The position numbers and the translations under genes were made by a program. The notes under the pieces were generated by a model. It was not told where the DNA came from. It searched no databases and was given only the letters and a program-made list of their open reading frames with translations. A stretch of 24,748 bases of DNA, from contig CAYFWF010000056.1 in NCBI GenBank assembly GCA_964346815.1, positions 1 through 24,748 of the forward strand. Direction: 5' to 3'. The DNA is from CAYFWF01 sp964346815. GTDB lineage: Bacteria > Acidobacteriota > Aminicenantia > Aminicenantales > Aminicenantaceae. Shown here piece by piece: positions 16,744 through 22,743 of this stretch. How positions within the stretch are numbered: the first letter of the stretch is position 1; each line of letters starts with the position of its first letter.

Positions 16744-17314
16744 TGATCAGGCCACGTTAAACAATTTTTTTGTCTATGAGGAGGGGTTGACAAAAGGCCA
16801 GCTCTCAAGAATGGAATCTGCAGAATGTGTGTCTTTGATAAAGGAAAAGATCTCAGAGGTAGCCAAAGAGATAAAGTGGGATGTTGCATTGAGGGAAATC
16901 GTGATAAAAATCGTGGATTTGTTAGATATCCCGATTCCAGATATTCTGGCAAAGGCCTGGAAAAAATATACATCTCTTCTGGAATATCTAAATAAAAGTG
17001 AATTTTCTCCTGATGAGACGGTTTTGGTACCTTTGGCCGAGCATACGATCGAATCTGAACATCATCCGTACATAGAAGTTTTGGCCAACGATGTTCCTAT
17101 CGGAAAGATTGAATTTGAAATCGATGTTGCACTCAAACTCAAAGGTATAGTGCTTAAAGTCCGAGATAGGAAGATAAAGGAAATTCAGACCGGTGAATGT
17201 GAAGGGAGCGGCACCGTCAAATGTGAAAATCACATTATTTTAGAAAAAAAATTGGGCGGGATTTCTCTACCTGGATCCATTGATTTGGGCGCGGGGATAT
17301 CCATAACAGGATAA
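16736..17314 (+). CDS. Conserved-looking cytoplasmic protein of unknown function, coupled to the PKD protein
   Basis: 192 residues from ATG 16736, chosen for AAAGGAGG at 16721-16728; a TTG further upstream only lengthens the overlap. The N-terminal half is helical and charged (KGQLSRMESAECVSLIKEKI, ILAKAWKKYTSLLEYL). The C-terminal half looks like beta-strands (EVLANDVPIGKIEFEIDVAL, LKGIVLKVRDRKIKEIQTGE) and includes CEGSGTVKC and a final glycine-rich GSIDLGAGISITG. No signal peptide or transmembrane helix. I do not recognise a family. The position suggests it binds the basic tail of the upstream protein or acts with it (inference). Confidence 0.75.
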   Translation: MPSDQATLNNFFVYEEGLTKGQLSRMESAECVSLIKEKISEVAKEIKWDVALREIVIKIVDLLDIPIPDILAKAWKKYTSLLEYLNKSEFSPDETVLVPLAEHTIESEHHPYIEVLANDVPIGKIEFEIDVALKLKGIVLKVRDRKIKEIQTGECEGSGTVKCENHIILEKKLGGISLPGSIDLGAGISITG

Positions 17315-17465
17315 TTTTTGGGACCTCGGTTTTTGCGCTTGGCTGCTTTCATGAGCCGCACTATTTCCTGTGCTTCGAGTTATTGTTCTCTCTTGGCTTC
17401 CATCATCAGTTCCTTTCAAATTCATGGCTGGAGAAGAAGGTACTGAGCTGTCGGACTTTGGCTTG

Positions 17466-17492
17466 TTGACAGGGGGAACGATGTGATATAAT
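17466..17492 (+). promoter_or_regulatory. Promoter of tRNA-Leu
   Basis: TTGACA (17466-17471) and TATAAT (17487-17492) are both perfect consensus hexamers, separated by 15 bases, which is short. The tRNA begins 19 bases after the -10. Confidence 0.7.
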
Positions 17493-17511
17493 CGTCGGCG
17501 CTTTTCTGTAT

Positions 17512-17597
17512 GCCGGAGTGGCGAAATTGGCAGACGCGCTGGACTCAAAATCCAGTTCACTTCACGGTGAGTGTGGGTTCGACTCCCTCCTCCGGCA
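17512..17597 (+). tRNA. tRNA-Leu (anticodon CAA)
   Basis: The 7-base acceptor stem GCCGGAG (17512-17518) pairs perfectly with CTCCGGC (17590-17596), with discriminator A at 17597. The anticodon stem CTGGA/TCCAG flanks a 7-base loop CTCAAAA, giving anticodon CAA (17546-17548) that reads UUG. The D-loop has TTGGCAGA. A long variable arm, as in class II tRNAs, contains ACT...AGT pairing. The T-loop TTCGACT is normal but the T stem has one T-T mismatch (17574/17588). CCA is not encoded. Confidence 0.95.
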
Positions 17598-17961
17598 CTC
17601 TGTTAACCCTGATTTTCCCCAGGGATCAGCCGGTTTTTGTGCCTTACATCTAGTAACATAATTCCAGCGCTAGCAACAATTTTTTGTCACTTATTTGTCA
17701 CTTGGGGAAAGGTCTGATTTGAATTGTTAAACAAGTTGCCCATAGGACTTGAGAAGATCTATTATGGAGGAAAACATAAATGAAAGTCTTGTCTCTGATC
17801 TCAAAACACTCCAATATTTCTCCTTAGGAATGCTCAAATTTGTATATTCTTTTAAAAGCCCCGGAGAGTAGGTATAATCAAATTAGGCCATATAGATTGA
17901 ACAATTTTTATATCTATAAGGTTGTTAAAATATTTTAAGAATATGAAGATAGAAGTTTACA
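17598..17961 (+). other. Gene-free junction between tRNA-Leu and the AT-rich region
   Basis: 364 bases without a credible gene. Near the tRNA there are overlapping weak hairpins (CCCTG/CAGGG at 17607-17624, or CTGAT/ATCAG at 17609-17629 followed by CCGGTTTTT) that might end the tRNA transcript. A tandem repeat lies at 17683-17703. TATAAT at 17873-17878 could be the -10 box for ccdA, but there is no good -35. Composition becomes AT-rich here. Confidence 0.45.
17683..17703. repeat. Tandem TTTGTCACTT repeat near tRNA-Leu
   Basis: TTTGTCACTT occurs at 17683-17692 and again at 17694-17703, an 11-base period. Short direct repeats of this kind beside a tRNA can be integrase arm-type sites, but no integrase is in the window. 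Confidence 0.4.
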
Positions 17962-18687
17962 ATGCCTGGATCTGAAAATGTAACTGTGATCATAGCTTTA
18001 TCCGCGGGGCTTATTACATTTCTATCCCCATGCATTCTTCCCATTATACCTTCCTATTTGGCGTTCATTACAGGGATCTCCATAGATGAGATTTCGCATG
18101 AGAAGAATCTTAAACGTGCCCGTAGAACTGTACTGATAAATTCTCTAATGTTTATTCTTGGATTTTCAGTAATATTTGTTCTGTTGGGTGTTTCGGCCAC
18201 GTTTATTGGAAAATTTTTAGCTCGAAATATTCGATGGTTTGAAATCATTGGAGGCACTTTCGTTATTCTTCTTGGATTAAATTTTTCGGGAGTATTAAGG
18301 TTGAAATTCCTCATGCGCGAGAAAAGAATCCACCTGCAAGAAAAGCCTATCGGATTTTTGGGAACGGTAGTTGTGGGGATGGCCTTTGGAGCAGGATGGA
18401 CCCCCTGTGTAGGGCCTATGTTGGGAGCCATCCTTACTGTAGCAGCTTCGACTCAAGATGTTTTTAAGGGTTTTGTGTTGCTCATTTCTTATTCAGTAGG
18501 ATTGGGAATCCCATTCTTGATTTCTGGCTTAATCGTTCATAAATTCTTTGAGCATTTCCAGAAAATTAAAAAATATTTTAAAGTTATATCTACGCTTGGT
18601 GGAATCCTCCTGATAATAATAGGGATTTTACTTATAACGGGATACTTTTCTTCGATTGTGATGTATTTTGGCGGGGATATGTTGTAA
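17962..18687 (+). CDS. ccdA: CcdA-type cytochrome c biogenesis / thiol-electron transport membrane protein
   Basis: 241 residues with six hydrophobic segments. The two conserved redox Cys of the CcdA/DsbD transmembrane domain are present: LSPCILPIIPSY (Cys24, TM1) and GWTPCVGPMLG (Cys149, TM4). There are no fused thioredoxin domains, so it is the short CcdA form that carries electrons from cytoplasmic thioredoxin to periplasmic thiol proteins. It serves haem attachment in cytochrome c maturation or metal-stressed periplasmic thiols. A decayed c-type cytochrome follows, so its original partner may have been that cytochrome; it may equally belong to the metal/redox region. Ribosome-binding site is weak (AGATAGAAG). 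Confidence 0.9.
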   Translation: MPGSENVTVIIALSAGLITFLSPCILPIIPSYLAFITGISIDEISHEKNLKRARRTVLINSLMFILGFSVIFVLLGVSATFIGKFLARNIRWFEIIGGTFVILLGLNFSGVLRLKFLMREKRIHLQEKPIGFLGTVVVGMAFGAGWTPCVGPMLGAILTVAASTQDVFKGFVLLISYSVGLGIPFLISGLIVHKFFEHFQKIKKYFKVISTLGGILLIIIGILLITGYFSSIVMYFGGDML

Positions 18688-18834
18688 CAACTTGAATCAT
18701 TCTGCATTAATTAGCTGCGCTATGTCTTTTCTTAATAAAATTTAGTCTGTCAGAATTGGCATCACATAAAAATTGATGGAGAAGCTGTCTCTATTTCATT
18801 TGTTTATTTTGAAGAGCAGAAATTTCTCGTTCTG

Positions 18835-19415
18835 TTGATAAAGGTTACTATCCCTCGGTTTTTTAAGATGTTAGGCAAACTTCTATTTCTTCTCGGAACC
18901 AGTGTTTACTTAACCTCCTTTACACGAGTTAGTATAACAGAAGGATATTATGCTATCTGGAAATATGAAGAAAAACCCTATATCTCTCATGCTGAGATTC
19001 CTGAGGGAATGAAAGATGAAGCGATTGGGAAGGAGCTGTTTATAACAAAGTGTTCAACATGTCATTTGCTTCAAGATATCATGAAGCCTAGAAGCGAGAT
19101 GGCGTGAGAGGAAGTCATAAATGAAATGGTGGATTTAGCTGAACCAAGAATAACTTTGGATGAAGCGAGCCAAATTCTCCATTATCTGAGTTTAACACAT
19201 GTGCCTAAGCGAGCAAAACCGCCGGAAAGCGCTACTTTAATCGAAATACACTGTTTATCGTGTCACGAAGCTCAGGAGATATATTCTCATCGTCATAGTG
19301 AGACTGGTTGGAGAGAAATAATTCAAAGATGAATGAATATGATCCGGAGATTGTAGCTAAAGATAAAATATAAGTTATTGTTGAATTTCTATTCGATATT
19401 CAACAAAATGAGTGA
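18835..19415 (+). pseudogene. Decayed di-haem c-type cytochrome
   Basis: One reading frame from TTG 18835 (or ATG 18868) carries a membrane/signal segment (LGKLLFLLGTSVYLTSF) and a first haem motif CSTCH. It then meets TGA at 19105-19107 between EMA and EEVINEMVDLAEPRI, where Trp would be natural. The same frame continues through a second haem motif CLSCH and GWREIIQR to TGA 19330. Shifting the frame at 19329 restores MNEYDPEIVAKDKI, a third lesion (TAA 19371-19373) follows, and VIVEFLFDIQQNE ends at 19415. Two stops and one frameshift in a coherent cytochrome show pseudogene decay. Selenocysteine or UGA-Trp recoding would not explain the frameshift and TAA. Confidence 0.8.
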
Positions 19416-19527
19416 ATTCTTCTTAAAATAGATCCTAAGATTTAATTCTCCAGATAACAGCCTATTCACTCCATTCTTTTTATGAGAAACGTGTAAGAAA
19501 CTGAGAAGAAAATATCATCAAAAAATC

Positions 19528-19556
19528 TTGACAGAATCGATAGAATTTATAATAAT
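19528..19556 (+). promoter_or_regulatory. Promoter of the Met/His-rich outer-membrane protein gene
   Basis: TTGACA (19528-19533) with AATAAT at 17 bases (19551-19556), or TATAAT at 14 bases (19548-19553). The operator palindrome begins a few bases downstream, over the expected transcription start. Confidence 0.55.
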
Positions 19557-19562
19557 ATTTAA

Positions 19563-19586
19563 ATACCCCATAGCACTATGGGGTAT
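19563..19586 (+). promoter_or_regulatory. CsoR-like operator palindrome
   Basis: ATACCCCATAG (19563-19573) and CTATGGGGTAT (19576-19586) are perfect 11-base inverted arms around CA. The ATACCCC...GGGGTAT layout is that of operators bound by the CsoR/RcnR/CstR family of copper, nickel and sulfur-responsive repressors. It also contains part of a second possible -10 (TATAAT, 19584-19589). No CsoR gene is in the window. Confidence 0.65.
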
Positions 19587-19613
19587 AATATTTGGCATGA
19601 AAGGAGATAAATC

Positions 19614-20411
19614 ATGATTGAAAATTTCAGAAAAACAAGGATTGTTGATCTAGCCATTCTAGGGATTGTTGTTTTACTCAGTTCATCTCTAAGTTTTGCG
19701 GGAGTTGGCAATGAATCCCCTAAGTTCAGTGAAAAGCGGATCAATTTAACTATTTTTGGAGGCTATGCCTATTCTGAAAGGATAGGTGGTATGACGGACT
19801 TAAATCTTGAGATTCAGCTTAGCCTTTCTTCTCATGTCAAAGTTGGATTAGGAATTGGATATCTAAGTGGGAACGATGATATGCACTTGAACGGCAATTT
19901 CGGTAACATGCAAGGTGGAATGATGGGCAACATGAGAGGAGGAATTATGGGAGGTTTTTCTGGGCATAATCACGACTTAAAAACCATTCCCATAACTTTG
20001 AGCTTGCTTTATGTTCTCCCGATCAATTCAAAATTAGATGTTTTTATGATGGGAGGAGGCGGATATTATTTCGGGTCTTATAAAGACCAATCCACTCAAA
20101 ATAAAAGCTCTTTTGGGCCGCATATCGGATTAGGATTAGATCTTAAGGTTTCAGATAGAGTTGTGATTGTTGCCGGCGGACTCTATCGATTTGTTAGTCT
20201 AAAAAGCTTTATGAGCGAATTACATGAAGGATTTAGGCAGGGAATGGAAGGAGAACATGAAGAAGGGTTTTGGCATTTTCATCACCATGACAACGACTGG
20301 CACTTCCATGAGGAACATGAGAATGAGCAGCAAATGTTAATGGATGTGTCTACTTTTAATATCAGCCTTAACGGAATAAGTCTGCGTATAGGAATAAAAT
20401 TTTTGTTTTAA
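19614..20411 (+). CDS. Outer-membrane beta-barrel protein with Met-rich and His-rich loops, probable metal-responsive
   Basis: 265 residues from ATG 19614 with AAAGGAGAT upstream. Signal peptide about 1-29 (LAILGIVVLLSSSLSFAG). Alternating strands as in 8-stranded OmpA/OmpW-like barrels run from INLTIFGGYAYSERIGG to the final aromatic strand ISLRIGIKFLF (terminal Phe, as barrels require). One loop (about 98-118) is NMQGGMMGNMRGGIMGG plus GHNHD. Another (about 206-245) is very rich in His and acidic residues, including HFHHHDNDWHFHEEHEN. Such Met and His clusters bind Cu(I)/Cu(II), Ag or Ni. With the CsoR-like operator just upstream, a role in binding or passing copper (or a related metal) at the outer membrane is inferred; the family is not one I can name. 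Confidence 0.75.
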   Translation: MIENFRKTRIVDLAILGIVVLLSSSLSFAGVGNESPKFSEKRINLTIFGGYAYSERIGGMTDLNLEIQLSLSSHVKVGLGIGYLSGNDDMHLNGNFGNMQGGMMGNMRGGIMGGFSGHNHDLKTIPITLSLLYVLPINSKLDVFMMGGGGYYFGSYKDQSTQNKSSFGPHIGLGLDLKVSDRVVIVAGGLYRFVSLKSFMSELHEGFRQGMEGEHEEGFWHFHHHDNDWHFHEEHENEQQMLMDVSTFNISLNGISLRIGIKFLF

Positions 20412-20471
20412 GTAAATATAAGTCTATAGTTATGACTTCCGAAAAAAAGTTTAAATATTTTTTAAAAAAGC

Positions 20472-20501
20472 TTGACATAGTATAGGGGGGTATAGTATTA
20501 T
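20472..20501 (+). promoter_or_regulatory. CsoR-like regulated promoter of the SHOCT-FHA-PII operon
   Basis: TTGACA (20472-20477), 18 bases, TATTAT (20496-20501). The spacer is filled by TATA-GGGGGG-TATA (20481-20494) flanked by AGTA/GTAT. Its reverse complement (ACTATACCCCCCTATACTAT) closely resembles the known Gram-positive CsoR copZA operator type. An operator between -35 and -10 is the usual repressor geometry. A short frame TTG 20518-TAA 20559 behind AAAGGAGAT (13 codons) could be a leader peptide, but it is too short to call. Confidence 0.65.
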
Positions 20502-20563
20502 GTATTTGAAAGGAGATTTGAGATTATTGAAACGAAGTAGATCAAAAATATGGGAGTAAACAA

Positions 20564-20779
20564 ATGTGGGGAGAACATTGGATGTTTGGAGGCTTTATGT
20601 GGGTATTTTGGATTGCCGTGCTTGTGGCTCTATTCTTTTTTATCAAATGGATAGTCCAGCAAAAGCCTAGCGATCAAAAACCTGAACAAGATGCATTGGA
20701 AGTGCTGAAAAAGAGGTACGCAAAAGGTGAGATCGATAGAGATGAATTCGAGCAGATAAAGAAAGATTTATTATCATGA
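20564..20779 (+). CDS. Small membrane protein with C-terminal SHOCT domain
   Basis: 71 residues. A Trp/Phe-rich single transmembrane helix (about 8-30, MFGGFMWVFWIAVLVALFFF) is followed by a Lys/Gln/Pro linker and a SHOCT domain, ALEVLKKRYAKGEIDRDEFEQIKKDLL (44-70). SHOCT is a short C-terminal oligomerisation-type helix pair, common in small membrane proteins of unknown role and often seen in copper/heavy-metal clusters. The start follows TGGGAG. First gene of the module; its stop overlaps an ATG (ATGA). A damaged paralogue lies at 23365 and a related N-terminus is fused to Rieske at 21957. Confidence 0.85.
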   Translation: MWGEHWMFGGFMWVFWIAVLVALFFFIKWIVQQKPSDQKPEQDALEVLKKRYAKGEIDRDEFEQIKKDLLS

Positions 20780-20805
20780 AATTATCTTCTAAGGAGGTGA
20801 ATTCA

Positions 20806-21114
20806 ATGGAGACGTTGCATATTTATCTCAAAGAGGGAGATGAATTTCAATTTCCCCTGATAGAAGAAAAGATTTCAGTGGGGAGGCTACCGGATAACAG
20901 CATTCATCTCCAAGATGCCTTCTGTTCAGGTCATCACGCGTTCCTTTATGCTGTCGATAATGGCTATGTGATTCGAGACAATAACAGCAAAAACGGAACT
21001 TTTTTGAACGGAAAACGAATCCCGGGAAGAGCTGAGCTGAAAAAAGGCGACGAAATCCTGATCGGGACAACGCGAATTGTATATGAGAAAAAAGATGCTT
21101 CCAAATATCAATAA
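20806..21114 (+). CDS. Single-domain FHA protein
   Basis: 102 residues from ATG 20806, selected for the near-perfect AAGGAGGTGA at 20791-20800; an ATG at 20776 overlaps the previous stop but lacks such a site. The whole protein is one forkhead-associated domain: ISVGRLPDNSIHL (GR at 26-27), SGHHAFL (Ser41, His44), GYVIRDNNSKNGTFLNGKRI (NGT at 63-65, NG at 68-69), GDEILIGTTRIVY. All phosphothreonine-binding positions are present, so it should bind phosphopeptides. No Ser/Thr kinase is in the window. Soluble and cytoplasmic. Sits between SHOCT and PII genes in both copies of the module. Confidence 0.9.
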   Translation: METLHIYLKEGDEFQFPLIEEKISVGRLPDNSIHLQDAFCSGHHAFLYAVDNGYVIRDNNSKNGTFLNGKRIPGRAELKKGDEILIGTTRIVYEKKDASKYQ

Positions 21115-21124
21115 GGAGTGATTG

Positions 21125-21463
21125 ATGAAATTAGTGAAAGCCTATATTAGAACTTTTATGGCAGATGATGTCATTAGTGCCTTGAAAGATCTGAAAGCAC
21201 CGAGGATTACTGCTATTGATGTAAAGGCCCTCGGAGATGAGATTGACCCGAGTGATTTAAGAATCTCAGCAGAATTGAGCTCGACTTACACCACGATGGT
21301 TGAGATTGAGATTATTTGTACTGATGATTGCGTGGAAAGAGTAAAGGAAACAATTCTGAAGCATGCAAGAACGGGATATAAAGGCGATGGTTTAATTGCC
21401 ATTTCGCCCGTAGATGAGGCCATAAGTATCAGAACTGGGAAAAATGGTGTTTTACCTTTTTAA
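21125..21463 (+). CDS. Divergent PII-family nucleotide-sensing protein (copy 1)
   Basis: 112 residues from ATG 21125 with AAGGAGTGATTG just upstream. GlnB/GlnK landmarks are HARTGYKGDGLIAISPV (B-loop, residues about 80-96) and ISIRTGKNG (C-loop). The N-terminus MKLVKAYIRTFMADDVISALKDL matches the PII first strand and helix. The T-loop segment (ALGDEIDPSDLRISAELSSTY, about 35-55) is short and lacks the Tyr51 that is uridylylated in GlnB. It should bind ATP/ADP but not be a standard nitrogen sensor. PII-like proteins of a divergent group (called PII-NG) are known beside heavy-metal efflux genes, which agrees with the surroundings. Confidence 0.85.
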   Translation: MKLVKAYIRTFMADDVISALKDLKAPRITAIDVKALGDEIDPSDLRISAELSSTYTTMVEIEIICTDDCVERVKETILKHARTGYKGDGLIAISPVDEAISIRTGKNGVLPF

Positions 21464-21514
21464 GATTAGGAAAAAAAGGGAAGTAATTGTAATTCTTATA
21501 GGAGGTGATTGGGA

Positions 21515-21889
21515 ATGAAAGATCCGATTGTGAGAAAAAGAAAGGTTGCGATTGAAAGTATGGCCCAGATTTCAGACATCAATTGGATTGGGGAGAGCTT
21601 GATGAAGATAACCGGGATGATTTCCGTAGATGTAGATGTTCAAAAAAATGTCCTCAGATTAGAATATGATTTGAGAAAAATAAAATTTGAGGTTCTAGAG
21701 AAATCAATAAAAGAATTTGATTTGAAATTGTCTCAAAAATTCTTGGAAAGATTCAAGAGAGGAATGGCCAAATTCACTGAACAGAATGAAGTGGATAATC
21801 TAAATGCTCCACTGTCATCATGCTGTGATGATCCTAAAGGAAACATCCGGGATTGTAATAGCTATATTGCACAAGGAAAAAATTTTTAG
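21515..21889 (+). CDS. Small HMA-like ferredoxin-fold protein with Cys-Cys tail
   Basis: 124 residues from ATG 21515, preceded by AGGAGGTGATTGGG. The central part, about 10-75 (VAIESMAQISDINWIGESLMKITGMISVDVDV...LRLEYDL, then helix and strand), follows the beta-alpha-beta-beta-alpha-beta order of heavy-metal-associated domains. The usual metal-binding GMxCxxC loop is replaced by Ser/Asp residues (MAQISDIN). The tail instead carries Cys103-Cys104 (SSCCDDPKG) and Cys114 (RDCNSY), a possible thiol metal site. Family assignment is by pattern only. Follows PII by 51 bases in the same transcription unit. Confidence 0.6.
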   Translation: MKDPIVRKRKVAIESMAQISDINWIGESLMKITGMISVDVDVQKNVLRLEYDLRKIKFEVLEKSIKEFDLKLSQKFLERFKRGMAKFTEQNEVDNLNAPLSSCCDDPKGNIRDCNSYIAQGKNF

Positions 21890-21899
21890 GTAAAATAAA

Positions 21900-21919
21900 T
21901 ACTATAGACCAGTATAGTA
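21900..21919. promoter_or_regulatory. Palindrome upstream of the SHOCT-Rieske gene
   Basis: TACTATA (21900-21906) and TATAGTA (21913-21919) are perfect 7-base arms around GACCAG. The TATAGTA arm is the same as in the 20481-20498 operator, but the G/C tract is lost. Possibly a diverged operator; no good -35 is nearby. AAGGAGGAG follows before the gene start. Confidence 0.4.
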
Positions 21920-21956
21920 ATGAGCACGAAAGTAGATTCAATATAAGGAGGAGAAA

Positions 21957-22598
21957 ATGTTTATCGGAGGCATGGGAATCTTAGGGATTTTAATTTTAGT
22001 AGGTATTGCTTTTTTGTTTAAAGAGAGCTTTGAGAGGAAAGGTGAGGATAAAGTTAAAAGTCAAGCTAGTGCAGTTGAGGTGTTAAAAAAGAGATATGCA
22101 AGAGGGGATATCGATAGAAATGAGGAATTCATCATTCATGAACGATCGAAAATGAATTCAGTCAAAGCAAAATTAACGAGAAGGAATTTTGTTAATTATT
22201 TTCTAGGAGGGAGTTTAATCGGCACAATTTTGACTTTTCTTTACCCTGTTATACGCTTTATCATTCCACCAAAACAAGCTGAGACTCTTGTGAATCAGGT
22301 TCAAGCAGGAGTAGTCGGAGAGCTGGCACCTAATTCTTATAAAATATTTAAATTTGGAAATTCTCCAGGAATTCTGATTCACACATCTGAAGGGGAGTTG
22401 AGGGCCTTTACCGCTATCTGTACACATCTCAATTGTACTGTTCGATTTGACAACGAAACCCAGACAATCCATTGTCCGTGTCATAATGGCCGATTTGATT
22501 TGGCTGGAAATGTTCTATCCGGCCCACCCCCAGTTCCGCTAGAGATGTATGATGTAAAAACATCAGAGGGTAATATATTTGTTTCTAAAAGAGCATAA
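21957..22598 (+). CDS. SHOCT-type membrane segment fused to a Rieske 2Fe-2S protein
   Basis: 213 residues. Residues 1-55 are a transmembrane helix (GILGILILVGIAFLF) plus the first half of a SHOCT domain (AVEVLKKRYARGDIDRNE). From Met66 (22152) a complete PetC/QcrA-type Rieske protein follows. It has KLTRRNF twin-Arg-type signal/anchor (72-105), cluster motifs CTHLNC (Cys155, His157, Cys160) and CPCH (Cys173, Cys175, His176), then GPPPVPLEMYDV. Cluster ligands and the disulfide pair are intact, so a high-potential Rieske centre is expected. The upstream start has a strong AAGGAGGAG site while Met66 has none, so the Rieske part is probably made as the fusion. No cytochrome b is in the window. 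Confidence 0.8.
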   Translation: MFIGGMGILGILILVGIAFLFKESFERKGEDKVKSQASAVEVLKKRYARGDIDRNEEFIIHERSKMNSVKAKLTRRNFVNYFLGGSLIGTILTFLYPVIRFIIPPKQAETLVNQVQAGVVGELAPNSYKIFKFGNSPGILIHTSEGELRAFTAICTHLNCTVRFDNETQTIHCPCHNGRFDLAGNVLSGPPPVPLEMYDVKTSEGNIFVSKRA

Positions 22599-22599
22599 A

Positions 22600-22683
22600 A
22601 TGAAGGATTATCAATTCATGAATATGATTATGGTTAATTTTGAAAGAGCAGAGAATTCATTCAATATGTTATATCAAATATAA
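22600..22683 (+). CDS. Possible 27-residue Met-rich ORF
   Basis: ATG 22600 sits one base after the Rieske stop; the frame runs to TAA 22681-22683. It starts MKDYQFMNMIMVNF and has 5 Met in 27 residues. No ribosome-binding site is visible, so translation would rely on coupling. Could easily be chance. Confidence 0.2.
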   Translation: MKDYQFMNMIMVNFERAENSFNMLYQI

Positions 22684-22743
22684 AGATGGCTTAGACTCCA
22701 TTTTGAGTTTTAGATCAATATATTTAAAAAGGAGGTGATTCAG

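Larger units (their letters stand above)
20564..21463 (+). repeat. SHOCT-FHA-PII module, copy 1 of a direct duplication (copy 2 at 23365-24056)
   Basis: The same three-gene order recurs at 23365-24056 on the same strand. The FHA parts share a 40-base identical stretch (20965-21004 and 23556-23595), and the two PII proteins differ at about 18 of 112 positions. The intervening 1.9 kb carries the HMA-like, SHOCT-Rieske and Met-rich genes. Confidence 0.8.

Noticed and set aside
17683..17703. CRISPR-like array
   Set aside because: Only two 10-base units with a 1-base gap; no spacers and no cas genes. No CRISPR array seen anywhere in the window.
19105..19107. UGA read as Trp or selenocysteine in the cytochrome
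   Set aside because: A frameshift and a TAA follow in the same gene, other genes here end normally with TGA, and no SECIS-like hairpin is evident.
22660..22684. TTATAT/ATATAA inverted repeat before the Met-rich gene as an operator
   Set aside because: Low-complexity AT sequence without the G/C tract of the other operators.
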